From Candidatus Geothrix skivensis (GTDB lineage: Bacteria > Acidobacteriota > Holophagae > Holophagales > Holophagaceae): a stretch of DNA of 64,000 nucleotides. The stretch covers positions 1-64,000 of the forward strand of contig JADKIO010000002.1 of NCBI GenBank assembly GCA_016721195.1. Reading direction: 5' to 3'. Below the pieces are notes generated by a model. The model did not search any database. It was not told the DNA's origin and was given only the letters and a program-made list of their open reading frames with translations. Of this stretch, positions 54,195 through 64,000 are shown in pieces. The position numbers were made by a program, and so were the translations under genes. Numbering within the stretch: position 1 is the stretch's first letter; the number at the start of each line of letters is the position of its first letter.

Positions 54195-54533
54195 CTACTT
54201 GCAGCCGCAGTCCTCGCCGCAGTCGCCTTGACCCTTCTCCTTGCCTTCGCCCTCGCAGGAGCAGTCGCCGCCACAGCAGCCGCCGCCCTCGGTCAGGGTG
54301 GCCTGGGCCAGGGCCAGCATCATCTGGTGGGGGTCGCCCTTCACCCGCAGGGCCATGTTCACGACTTCGATCATGGCCTCCTTGGAGACGCCCAGGGCTT
54401 CCAGGCGGGCCTGGTGGGCCCGGAAGGCGCGCTCCGCATTGGCGCCGATGGCAGCTCCCAGGGCCACGAGGTTGAGGGTGGTTTCATCGAGGCCCGTCTC
54501 GGTCGCGGTCTGGGGATCGGTCTGGGTGGACAT
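54195..54533 (-). CDS. CMD-like protein with a Cys-rich tail
   Basis: A 112-residue protein. Residues about 18-75 look like the carboxymuconolactone-decarboxylase/AhpD helical core (LVALGAAIGANAERAFRAHQ, then VSKEAMIEVVNMALRVKG). The redox pair CxxC normally placed where ANAERAF stands is missing, so AhpD-type chemistry is unlikely. The tail, CCGGDCSCEGEG then DCGEDCGCK, holds seven Cys and should bind soft metals such as As(III). It is followed by nothing on the same strand for 190 bases and lies behind a second ArsR gene, probably in one transcript. Function is inferred. Confidence 0.65.
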   Translation of the reverse strand: MSTQTDPQTATETGLDETTLNLVALGAAIGANAERAFRAHQARLEALGVSKEAMIEVVNMALRVKGDPHQMMLALAQATLTEGGGCCGGDCSCEGEGKEKGQGDCGEDCGCK

Positions 54534-54566
54534 GCGGACTCCTTGGTGGGGGTGAGGGGGACAGAA

Positions 54567-54947
54567 TCAGGCTTGGGAGGCGGTTTCCGGGCATTCGTCG
54601 GGCAGGCAGATCTCGCAGCGCAGGGCCCGGGCCAGGGCCAGATTCCTGGCCAGCTCACCCTCGGTGGCAGCCAGGAGGGGCCAAAGGGAGTCCAGAACTG
54701 GGCGGGCGGCGGCCTCGTCGGAGAGGGCCACATGGACCCGTCGGCCCACCTTCCACTCCCGCACCAGCCCGGTCCGGCGCAGGCCGGTGAGGTGCTCGGA
54801 CACGGTGGAAGGGGCCAGCCCCAGCACGGCGGCCACCTCGCAGACGCAGAGCTCACCGCTCCGCAGCAGCACCAGGATGCGCAGGCGGGCGGGGTGGGCC
54901 AGGATCTTCAGGTTGTCCACGAGGGGGCGGAGGGTGTCAGTCGTCAT
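54567..54947 (-). CDS. arsR: ArsR/SmtB-family metalloregulator
   Basis: A 126-residue repressor. LVDNLKILAHPARLRILVLL starts the fold. The As(III)-binding motif SGELCVCEVAAVLGL is in the alpha-3 helix, as in classic ArsR. The HTH is APSTVSEHLTGLRRTGLV, and extra Cys lie in RCEICLPDECPETA. It is placed upstream of the Cys-tailed CMD protein on the same strand. No arsenite pump or ArsC was found in the window. Confidence 0.92.
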   Translation of the reverse strand: MTTDTLRPLVDNLKILAHPARLRILVLLRSGELCVCEVAAVLGLAPSTVSEHLTGLRRTGLVREWKVGRRVHVALSDEAAARPVLDSLWPLLAATEGELARNLALARALRCEICLPDECPETASQA

Positions 54948-55012
54948 TTCGCGCTTTACCGAAACAATTTCAGGCTACACCGACTCCCCTCCAAAGGGAA
55001 CCACTGTATCGA

Positions 55013-56059
55013 TTAACCCTTTCTCGCCAGATGGTTGAGGTTGGAAAGGGCTTCAGCGGGACCCATGATCAGGAGCTCGTCCCCCGCCTGGAAGCGCTCA
55101 TCCCCGGGCGGGTTGAAGCGGAGCTGGGCGCCCTGGTGCACCAGGCCCACCAGCAGGGAGCCGGTGGCATGGCGCAGGCGGGCCTCCCGCAGGGTCTGGC
55201 CCACCAGGGGGCTGCCCGGGGCGATGGTGATCCGCTCCATGCCCAGCTCCAGCTGCTCCTGCTGCAGCACGATATCGAAGAAGCTCATCATCTCGGGCTT
55301 GAGCAGCAGGCCCGCCATGCGGCGCCCGCCGATCTCGTAGGGGCTCACGATGTGATCGGCCCCGGCGGCCCGCAGCTGGCGCTCGGTGCCCAGCTTGGCG
55401 CTGCGGGCCACCACGGGCAGGTCCGGGCGGATCTGCTTCACCGTGAGGGTCACCAGCACGTTGTCCGCATCCGTGGTCAGGGCGGTGATGAGCCCCTTGG
55501 CCTGCCGGATGCCCGCCCGCTCCAGCACCAGGTCGTCCATGGCGTTGCCGTAGAGGATCAGCTCGCCGGCGAAGCGCGGGCTGCGGCCCTTGGTCTCGTC
55601 CTGCTCGATGATGACGAAGGGGACGCCTGCCTTCTTGAGTTCCCAGGAGGCCTGGAAGCCCATCTTCCCGAAGCCGCAGACGATGACGTGATCCTTGAGG
55701 TCGTCCAGCCGTTTCTGCATGCGGCGCTCCATGATGTAGCCCCGGAGGTCCCCCTCGAGGAGCAGGGCGGTGAGGTTCGAGATCGCATAGGTGGCCACGC
55801 CCAGGCCCACGATGAGGTAGAAGATCGTGAAGATCTTGGTGCGGGCGTTCACTTCGCCCAGTTCCCGGAAGCCCACGGTGAAGAGGGTGGTGATGGCCAT
55901 GTAGAAGCTGTCCAGGGTGTTCAGCTTCGAAAGCAGGTGGTAGCCCAGGCCCCCGGCGAAGATGACCGCCACCAGCAGCACCAGGGCGTAGCGCAGCCGC
56001 TTCAGGGGCGCGTCATCGTCCTGGATGGGGCCCCGGGGGAAGGGGGTGCGGAAGCGCAT
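55013..56059 (-). CDS. ion channel with TrkA-N and TrkA-C domains
   Basis: A 348-residue protein like bacterial RCK-gated K+ channels. ATG 56059 (MRFRTPFPRGPIQ) follows the thioesterase stop within a few bases. Two membrane helices flank the filter TLFTVGFRELG, where TVGFRE replaces the usual TVGYGD, so ion selectivity may differ. The NAD-binding domain is HVIVCGFGKMGFQASWEL and the C-terminal RCK domain ends with FQAGDELLIMGP. It is translationally coupled to the thioesterase gene. Confidence 0.87.
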   Translation of the reverse strand: MRFRTPFPRGPIQDDDAPLKRLRYALVLLVAVIFAGGLGYHLLSKLNTLDSFYMAITTLFTVGFRELGEVNARTKIFTIFYLIVGLGVATYAISNLTALLLEGDLRGYIMERRMQKRLDDLKDHVIVCGFGKMGFQASWELKKAGVPFVIIEQDETKGRSPRFAGELILYGNAMDDLVLERAGIRQAKGLITALTTDADNVLVTLTVKQIRPDLPVVARSAKLGTERQLRAAGADHIVSPYEIGGRRMAGLLLKPEMMSFFDIVLQQEQLELGMERITIAPGSPLVGQTLREARLRHATGSLLVGLVHQGAQLRFNPPGDERFQAGDELLIMGPAEALSNLNHLARKG

Positions 56060-56060
56060 C

Positions 56061-56504
56061 TCAGCCCCCCAGCCCATGCTTGATGGCGAAGTTCGCCGTG
56101 GCCAGGGCCACCAGGTGATCCCCGCAGCTGAGCCGGCATTCGACGATGGCCCCCCGCCCGGAGAACCGGATCACCTTGCCCTCGCCGAATACCTCACCCT
56201 TGGCGGGTTCCAGGTAGCGGATGTGCAGATCCGAGGTGGCGAAGGGCATGGCCCCATCGAAGGCGGTGCTCAGGGCCAGGGCCCCCACCATGTCGGCCAT
56301 GGTGGCCAGCACCCCGCCGTTGACGTTGCCCCGGGCCCCGTTCAGGACCGCCTTCGTGGGCACCAGGCGCATGGTGGCCGTGCCCGGCGAGGCCTCTTCG
56401 ATGGAGAGGCCCCAGTTCTTGATGAGCTCCCAGGGATGGAAGCGCGCCCGCAGCCGCTCCAGGAGATCCGGAGCCAGGGTCTCTGGGATCTGCGGCTTGG
56501 CCAT
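56061..56504 (-). CDS. PaaI-type hotdog thioesterase
   Basis: A 147-residue acyl-CoA thioesterase of the PaaI/YdiI kind. ATG 56504 (MAKPQIPETLAPDLLERL). The hotdog signature is LNGARGNVNGGVLATMADM with the catalytic-region Asp/Asn, followed by MPFATSDLHIRYLEPAK. Substrates may be aryl- or short-chain acyl-CoA. Two bases separate its stop from the channel gene. Confidence 0.87.
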   Translation of the reverse strand: MAKPQIPETLAPDLLERLRARFHPWELIKNWGLSIEEASPGTATMRLVPTKAVLNGARGNVNGGVLATMADMVGALALSTAFDGAMPFATSDLHIRYLEPAKGEVFGEGKVIRFSGRGAIVECRLSCGDHLVALATANFAIKHGLGG

Positions 56505-56551
56505 GCTTGAGTGTAGCCGCCGGGAAGGGGCCCGCAGCCAGAACCTGCTGA

Positions 56552-57586
56552 TCAGAGCTTCAGCACGCCCTTGAGGGTGTCCGCCATGGCCTGGAAGGCC
56601 TTGGTCTGGGGGCTGTCCGGGTGGGTGGAAACGAAGGGCAGTCCGCTGTCGCTGCCCTCCCGGATGGCCAGGTCGATGGGGACCTCGCCCAGGAAGGGGA
56701 GGTCCATGCGCTGGGCCGCGGCTTTCACGCCGCCGTGGCCGAAGATCTGGGTCTCCTGGCCGCAGCCGGGGCAGATGAAGCTGCTCATGTTCTCGATGAT
56801 GCCGAGGATGGGCACCTTCACCGTGCCGAACATGCCGATGGCCTTCTTGGCATCCAGGAAGGCCACGTCCTGGGGCGTGCTGACGATGACGGCCCCGTCC
56901 ACCTGGGCGTTCTGGATGAGGGTGAGCTGCACGTCCCCGGTGCCCGGGGGCAGGTCGATGAAGAGCACGTCCAGCTCGCCCCAGGCCACGTCCTTCAGGA
57001 ACTGCTGGAGGGCCTTGTTGAGCATGGCCCCCCGCCAGATGACGGGGCGGTCCTCCTCGATGAGCAGGCCCATGGACATGACCTTGATGCCGAACTTCTC
57101 CAGGGGCAGGATCTGGCCATCCGGCGTCCCCAGGGGGGAATCCTTCAGGCCCAGCATCATGGGGATGGAGGGGCCGTAGATGTCCGAATCCAGGAGGCCC
57201 ACCCGGAGGCCAGTCTGGGCCATGGCGATGGCGAGGTTCACGGTGAGGGTGCTCTTGCCCACCCCGCCCTTGCCCGAGCCCACCACCACGCAGCGCTTGA
57301 TGCTGGGGATGAGGTTCTTGAATTCCACCTGGGCCGTCTTCTCCCAGCCGATCTCGATGTCCGCCGAGGCCACCCCCGGCTGGTTGAGGATCAGCTCCTC
57401 CAGGGCCTGCTTGATGACCTGGACCCGGTCCTGGTAGGCCTCCAGGAGTTGCAGCAGCACGGTCACCCGGCCCTCGGTGACATCGATGCCCTTCACGGCC
57501 TTCAGGGTGGTGAGGCTGGCATTGGTCCCTGGGACCACATAGGCATTGAGGGCTTCGAACAGGGCGGCGCGGCTGATTTTCGTCAT
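56552..57586 (-). CDS. Mrp/ApbC/NBP35-family Fe-S cluster carrier ATPase
   Basis: A 344-residue P-loop protein that transfers Fe-S clusters. ATG 57586 (MTKISRAALFEALNAYV). Residues about 20-90 are a MIP18/DUF59 domain. The P-loop is VVVGSGKGGVGKSTLTVNLA, the switch region LLDSDIYGPSIPMMLGL, and the Cys pair FICPGCGQETQIFG binds the cluster. The next gene downstream on the strand is the thioesterase. Confidence 0.95.
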   Translation of the reverse strand: MTKISRAALFEALNAYVVPGTNASLTTLKAVKGIDVTEGRVTVLLQLLEAYQDRVQVIKQALEELILNQPGVASADIEIGWEKTAQVEFKNLIPSIKRCVVVGSGKGGVGKSTLTVNLAIAMAQTGLRVGLLDSDIYGPSIPMMLGLKDSPLGTPDGQILPLEKFGIKVMSMGLLIEEDRPVIWRGAMLNKALQQFLKDVAWGELDVLFIDLPPGTGDVQLTLIQNAQVDGAVIVSTPQDVAFLDAKKAIGMFGTVKVPILGIIENMSSFICPGCGQETQIFGHGGVKAAAQRMDLPFLGEVPIDLAIREGSDSGLPFVSTHPDSPQTKAFQAMADTLKGVLKL

Positions 57587-57982
57587 GCGTGTCTCCAGCC
57601 CCCCAGTTTGACACGGGGGCCTGGTTTTGCTCCCAACCAGTCCCCTGACCTGGGATCGGACCTGATCGGGCGAGGCACTCAACGGGGTGCAACCGGCTTC
57701 AAATCGAAATTTCGAGGATTCACCACCGAGAGCCCACGCCGGTTTGCCCAACCGTGGTCTGGAATGAAACAGCAGAGCTTCCTTTGGCCGGTGGTTCCAG
57801 GGGCTTGGGTTCCGGGGCCATGGCTGACCGGCAAGGGTTGGGCTCAGCCCCCGGAATCGCCCCACCCCTGGACACTCACCAGGCGCTTGATTCGGTCGCT
57901 GCGTCAGAAACGCACGCCCACCCCCCAACGGTCGCCCTGTGGCCAGGTCTGCGCAGAGGCGAGGGCCTGGCCGGGGAACGCC
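57587..57982. other. intergenic region between mrp and acnA
   Basis: About 400 bases that separate the acnA stop from the mrp start on the minus strand. No coding sequence, tRNA or clear hairpin with a T-run was seen. It probably carries the mrp promoter, but I could not place one. Confidence 0.5.
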
Positions 57983-60721
<2,739 letters not shown>

Positions 60722-60904
60722 CGGGGTATCTCCCGTGGAACGGTGGAGGAGCGGGCAACTTCTGGCTTCAGCATAGACCCCTTCGCCCTGTACCGAAGGG
60801 ACCCCTGGCTGGGTCGCGGGGACCCCCAGCACAGCCATGTTCGGTTCCTGATGGCATTGAAAGGAGGCCCGGTCGATTCCTGACCCGAAAGCCCTGGAGC
60901 CCCC

Positions 60905-63037
60905 TCAGATGTCCGAATCCAAGGGTCCCAGCTTCTGGGTCAGGGCACCCACTCCGCTGGCCAGCAGGGTGTGCTCGTAGATGCGCAGCTGGCTCCGCAG
61001 GGGGGGATCCTGGGGGTCGAGGCCCCGCCGCAGCACCTCCCCTTCGGTGCCGAGGACCCGGCCCTTCAGGGTGTCGTGCAGCTGCAGCTCGACCATCTCC
61101 ATGACCTGGGTGGCAAGGAGGGGATCCACCAGGGGGAAGGCCAGCTCCACCCGCCGGTCGAGGTTGCGGGGCATGAGGTCCGCGCTGGACAGCAGGGTCT
61201 CGGGCTGCCCGTCATTGGCGAAGTGGTAGATCCGGGCGTGCTCCAGGAACCGGTCGAGGATGGAGAGGGCCCGGATGTTATCGGACAGGCCCGGCACGCC
61301 GGGCCGCAGGCAGCAGGTGCCCCGCACCACCAGGTCCACTTTCACGCCTTCGCGGCTGGCCTCGTAGAGCATCTGGATGAGCTGGGGGTCCACCAGGGCG
61401 TTCATCTTCAGCACCATCCGGGCCGGACGGCCCCCGCGGGCATGGTCGATCTCGCGCTGGATGCGGGCCTTGAGGGCCTTCTTCATGTGCTGGGGGGCCA
61501 GGAGGATCCGGTGGAACCGCGGCGGCCGGGTGTAGCCCGTGAGCATGTTGAAGAGGTTGGAGAGGTCTTCGCCAAACTCGGGCCTCGCCGTGAGCAGCCC
61601 GATGTCCGAATAGAGCCGGCTGGTACGTTCGTTGTAGTTGCCGGTGCCCAGGTGGCAGTAGCGCTTGATGCCGCCAGCTTCCTGGCGCACCACGAGGCAG
61701 GCCTTGCAGTGGATCTTGTGATTGGGCAGCCCGTACACCACGTGGACGCCGGTCTTCTCGAGGCGCCGGGCCCAGGCGATGTTGGCGGCCTCGTCGAAGC
61801 GGGCCCGCAGCTCGACGATGGCGGCAACCTGCTTGCCCCGCTCGGCGGCCCGCTCCAGGGCCGCCGCCACCGGGCTGTTGGCCGTCACGCGGTAGAGCGT
61901 CATCTTGATGGCGAGGACCTTGGGATCCTCCGCCGCTTCGCGCACGAAGCGCACCACGCTGTCATCGAAGCTCTGGTAGGGGTGGTTCAGGAGGATGTCG
62001 TTCCTGGAGATGGCGTCGAAGATGCTCCCGGCCACCTCGAGCTGGGGCACGGGCAGGGGCGGCAGCGGGGTGTCCTTGAGGTGGGGCAGGTCGAGCTGAC
62101 CGTAGAGCTGCATGAGGTCCGAGAAGGCCGTGAGGCCCGAGCAGGGGTAGAGATCCTCGGGGCTCAGCTCCATTTCCTCGATGAGCATGTCCAGCACCTT
62201 GGCGGACAGCCCGTGCTCGTACTGGAGGCGTACCACCGCGCCCCGGCGACGGTCGCGGAGGCCCTCTTCCACGGTCTTGAGCAGGTCCTCGGAGGGGTCC
62301 TCCTCCACCGGCAGATCCGAATCCCGGGTGACGCGGATGGCCTGGCAGCTCTTGACCGTATAGCCCAGGAAGAGCCGCGACAGGTGGTGGCGCACCACGT
62401 CTTCGAGCATGACGAAGGCGTGGCTGCCCTGGCTCGACGGCACCCGCAGGAAGCGGGAGGCCAGGCCCGTGGGGACGTGGATGAAGGAAAGCTCGGAGGC
62501 GGGGAGGTCCCCATCCAGCAGATCCTCGTCGGGCTCCAGCTCCACCACCAGCACCAGGGCCCGGTTGCCCAGGCGGGGGAAGGGGTGGCCCGTATCCACG
62601 GCCAGGGGCGTGATGAGGGGCAGCAGGCTGCGCTCAAAGTAGTCCAGCACGAAGGCCGCCTGGGCCGGGTTCAGGTGCTTCGGGTCCATGATGACCACAC
62701 CCGCCGCCTCCAGCTGGGGCTCCAGGATGGCGTGGAAGAGCTCGTGCTGCCGGGCGGAGTAGGTGTGGATGCGGGAGGACACGCGCTCCAGCAGCTGGCG
62801 GGGCGTCAGGCCATCCGGCCCGGGCTGGGTGATGCCGGCGTCGATCTGCCGCCAGATGCCCGCCACCCGCACCATGAAGAACTCGTCCCAGTTGCTGGAC
62901 ACGATGCTGAGGAACTTCACCCGCTCCAGGAGGGGCACGGTGGGATCCTCGGACTCTTCCATGACGCGGGCGTTGAAATCCAGCCAGCTCAACTCCCGGT
63001 TGAGCAGTTCCTCGGGGCGGGGGATGGGATGGAACAC
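60905..63037 (-). CDS. ppk1: polyphosphate kinase 1
   Basis: Makes inorganic polyphosphate from ATP; 710 residues. The GTG at 63037 (FHPIPRPEELLNRELSWLDF next) has GAGAGG upstream and matches the family start; a longer frame to 63202 is not conserved. Landmarks are NRELSWLDFNARV, IKMTLYRVT, VHVVYGLPNHKIHCK (autophosphorylated His region), YCHLGTGNYNERTSRLY and RDLDRR-like MPRNLDRRVELAFPL. There is no exopolyphosphatase beside it. Confidence 0.96.
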   Translation of the reverse strand: MFHPIPRPEELLNRELSWLDFNARVMEESEDPTVPLLERVKFLSIVSSNWDEFFMVRVAGIWRQIDAGITQPGPDGLTPRQLLERVSSRIHTYSARQHELFHAILEPQLEAAGVVIMDPKHLNPAQAAFVLDYFERSLLPLITPLAVDTGHPFPRLGNRALVLVVELEPDEDLLDGDLPASELSFIHVPTGLASRFLRVPSSQGSHAFVMLEDVVRHHLSRLFLGYTVKSCQAIRVTRDSDLPVEEDPSEDLLKTVEEGLRDRRRGAVVRLQYEHGLSAKVLDMLIEEMELSPEDLYPCSGLTAFSDLMQLYGQLDLPHLKDTPLPPLPVPQLEVAGSIFDAISRNDILLNHPYQSFDDSVVRFVREAAEDPKVLAIKMTLYRVTANSPVAAALERAAERGKQVAAIVELRARFDEAANIAWARRLEKTGVHVVYGLPNHKIHCKACLVVRQEAGGIKRYCHLGTGNYNERTSRLYSDIGLLTARPEFGEDLSNLFNMLTGYTRPPRFHRILLAPQHMKKALKARIQREIDHARGGRPARMVLKMNALVDPQLIQMLYEASREGVKVDLVVRGTCCLRPGVPGLSDNIRALSILDRFLEHARIYHFANDGQPETLLSSADLMPRNLDRRVELAFPLVDPLLATQVMEMVELQLHDTLKGRVLGTEGEVLRRGLDPQDPPLRSQLRIYEHTLLASGVGALTQKLGPLDSDI

Positions 63038-63124
63038 GGGGGGCCTCTCGAACCCGGATCTTAGCGCTCGGATGTAACAGACTGATGGTACAGGCGATGA
63101 ATCGTCCGCCCCGAAGAACTTCCT

Positions 63125-63152
63125 TTGTTTTCGAGGGATTTTCAGGCAGAAT
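63125..63152 (+). promoter_or_regulatory. possible rplY promoter
   Basis: TTGTTT (63125-63130) and CAGAAT (63147-63152) are 16 bases apart in the divergent ppk1/rplY gap. The match to sigma-70 hexamers is weak. Confidence 0.3.
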
Positions 63153-63255
63153 CGATGGTTCGGTCCTCCACGGGGAGGCTCGAATGGTCCGCCCGGACCC
63201 ATCCCAACGAGAGGGCAGCCACCCAGAAGGGCCGGCGCCAGGTAGGAGGAACCAC

Positions 63256-63903
63256 ATGTCCCAGGAAGTCCTGATCGTTCCCAAGCGCGAGACCTTCGGC
63301 AAGGCGTCCATTCGCGAACTCAAGAAGAATGGCCTGATCCCCGCCGTGGTCTATGGCCTCAAGGAGGCCCCTGTCGCCATCGCCATCAGCCCCAAGGCCG
63401 TGGCCCGGGTGCTGGCCAGCGATACCGGCCTGAACTCGGTGGTGTTCCTCCAGCGTGAAGGCACTGACATCAAGCGCCACGTCATCATCAAGGACGTGCA
63501 GCGCGATCCCATCACCAGCCGCCTCCGCCACGTGGATTTCATGCGGGTGGACATGGCCCTCAAGGTGCGCGTGAAGGTGCCCGTGCGCCTCGTCGGCACC
63601 TCCATCGGCGTCAAGGCCATGGGCGGCGTGCTTGACTTCGCCCACCGCGAGATCGAGATCGAGTGCCTGCCGAGTGTCATCCCCGCCCACATCGACGTGG
63701 ACATCACCAACCTGGCGGTGGGCGATAGCGTCCGCTTCGAGCAGCTCGCCCTTGGGGCCAACATCGTCATCACGGGCGACGCCCACCAGGTGGTCTGCTC
63801 CGTGCACGGCAAGGCCGCCGAGGAAGAGGTCGCCGCCCCCGTGGCCGCCGCCGCCGTCGAGCCCGAAGTGGCCAAGAAGGGCAAGAAGGACGACAAGAAG
63901 TAG
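63256..63903 (+). CDS. rplY: ribosomal protein L25 (general stress protein CTC type)
   Basis: Binds 5S rRNA; 215 residues, the long CTC form with a C-terminal extension. ATG 63256 (MSQEVLIVPKRETFGKASI) follows TAGGAGGAA. The N-terminal L25 domain has RELKKNGLIPAVVYG and VIIKDVQRDPITSRLRHVDF. The C-terminal beta domain and a Lys-rich end (VAKKGKKDDKK) follow. The pth gene comes next, the usual rplY-pth pair. Confidence 0.96.
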   Translation: MSQEVLIVPKRETFGKASIRELKKNGLIPAVVYGLKEAPVAIAISPKAVARVLASDTGLNSVVFLQREGTDIKRHVIIKDVQRDPITSRLRHVDFMRVDMALKVRVKVPVRLVGTSIGVKAMGGVLDFAHREIEIECLPSVIPAHIDVDITNLAVGDSVRFEQLALGANIVITGDAHQVVCSVHGKAAEEEVAAPVAAAAVEPEVAKKGKKDDKK

Positions 63904-63925
63904 TTCCAACTGTCATCCAGCCATG

Positions 63926-63949
63926 CGCGGGCGCCTTGCGGCGCCCGCG
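63926..63949 (+). terminator. GC hairpin between rplY and pth
   Basis: CGCGGGCGCC / GGCGCCCGCG, a 10-bp stem with a TTGC loop, only 22 bases after the rplY stop. No T-run follows, so termination may be partial. Confidence 0.45.
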
Positions 63950-63965
63950 TTGTATAAAGGGATCT

Positions 63966-64000
63966 ATGTGGACGCTGGTGCCGTTAGGAAACCCGGGGAC
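63966..64000 (+). CDS. pth: peptidyl-tRNA hydrolase, N-terminal fragment
   Basis: Only the first eleven codons are inside the window: MWTLVPLGNPG, which matches the start of Pth, whose conserved motif is LGNPGxxY. Pth releases tRNA from prematurely dropped peptidyl-tRNA. The position right after rplY is typical. The gene continues beyond the right edge. Confidence 0.75.
   Translation, partial: MWTLVPLGNPG

Noticed and set aside
60971..63064. Plus-strand frame opposite ppk1
   Set aside because: Antisense shadow of an intact ppk1.

Overview
The window reads as a chromosomal segment of a Gram-negative, high-G+C bacterium. Its outer-membrane barrel protein, periplasmic c-type cytochrome, lipoproteins and GDP-heptose genes point to a didermous cell. 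The combination of an aceA/ScfR-type pair, aconitase A, a single-haem cytochrome fused to a periplasmic binding protein and an arsenic cluster reminds me of Holophagaceae (Acidobacteriota, Geothrix-like). That taxonomic guess is recall and inference, not something the sequence proves.

Layout. 1-7.8 kb is a lower-G+C surface-polysaccharide island: a TylF-like methyltransferase, hddC and hddA (GDP-D-glycero-alpha-D-manno-heptose synthesis) and a family-2 glycosyltransferase on the minus strand; a Wzx-type flippase, a hexapeptide acetyltransferase and a SAM methyltransferase on the plus strand; then an SGNH-hydrolase-like secreted protein. Several of these frames are broken. 8-17 kb holds exported proteins on the minus strand: a multicopper oxidase with Ig-like repeats, a kelch-repeat lipoprotein and a cytochrome c/periplasmic-binding-protein fusion, with two small type II toxin-antitoxin pairs and a MITE-like inverted repeat. 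18-33 kb is the conserved information-processing block, all on the minus strand: tRNA-Tyr, tRNA-Gly, tRNA-Thr, tuf, rpmG, tRNA-Trp, secE, nusG, rplK, rplA, rplJ, rplL, rpoB, rpoC, preceded by rlmB and a FadL-like barrel.

34-50 kb is mixed housekeeping: a PAS histidine kinase, a TauE-type permease, frr, a hydrolase, aceA (isocitrate lyase) divergent from a ScfR/RamB-type regulator, an acyltransferase, purM, folE, and a plus-strand oxidative-stress run (rubrerythrin, an unknown protein, Dps, superoxide dismutase) ended by a strong terminator. 50-57.6 kb holds a TetR regulator and cupin with a palindromic operator, tyrA, a small arsenic cluster (arsM, two ArsR-type regulators and a Cys-rich CMD-like protein), a TrkA-type K+ channel, a thioesterase and the Mrp Fe-S carrier. 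58-64 kb holds acnA, ppk1, rplY and the first codons of pth.

Two things stand out. First, frameshifts, several of them in G or C runs, hit only accessory genes (polysaccharide genes, oxidase tail, FadL-like barrel, arsM), while the large housekeeping frames are clean; this could be real decay or uncorrected homopolymer error. Second, several less usual features are visible: an eight-Cys, zinc-ribbon-like insertion in RpoB, a 17-mer shared by the upstream regions of the oxidase and the cytochrome fusion, and a Cys-tailed CMD protein that lacks the normal redox Cys pair. No CRISPR array, prophage or intact insertion sequence was seen.
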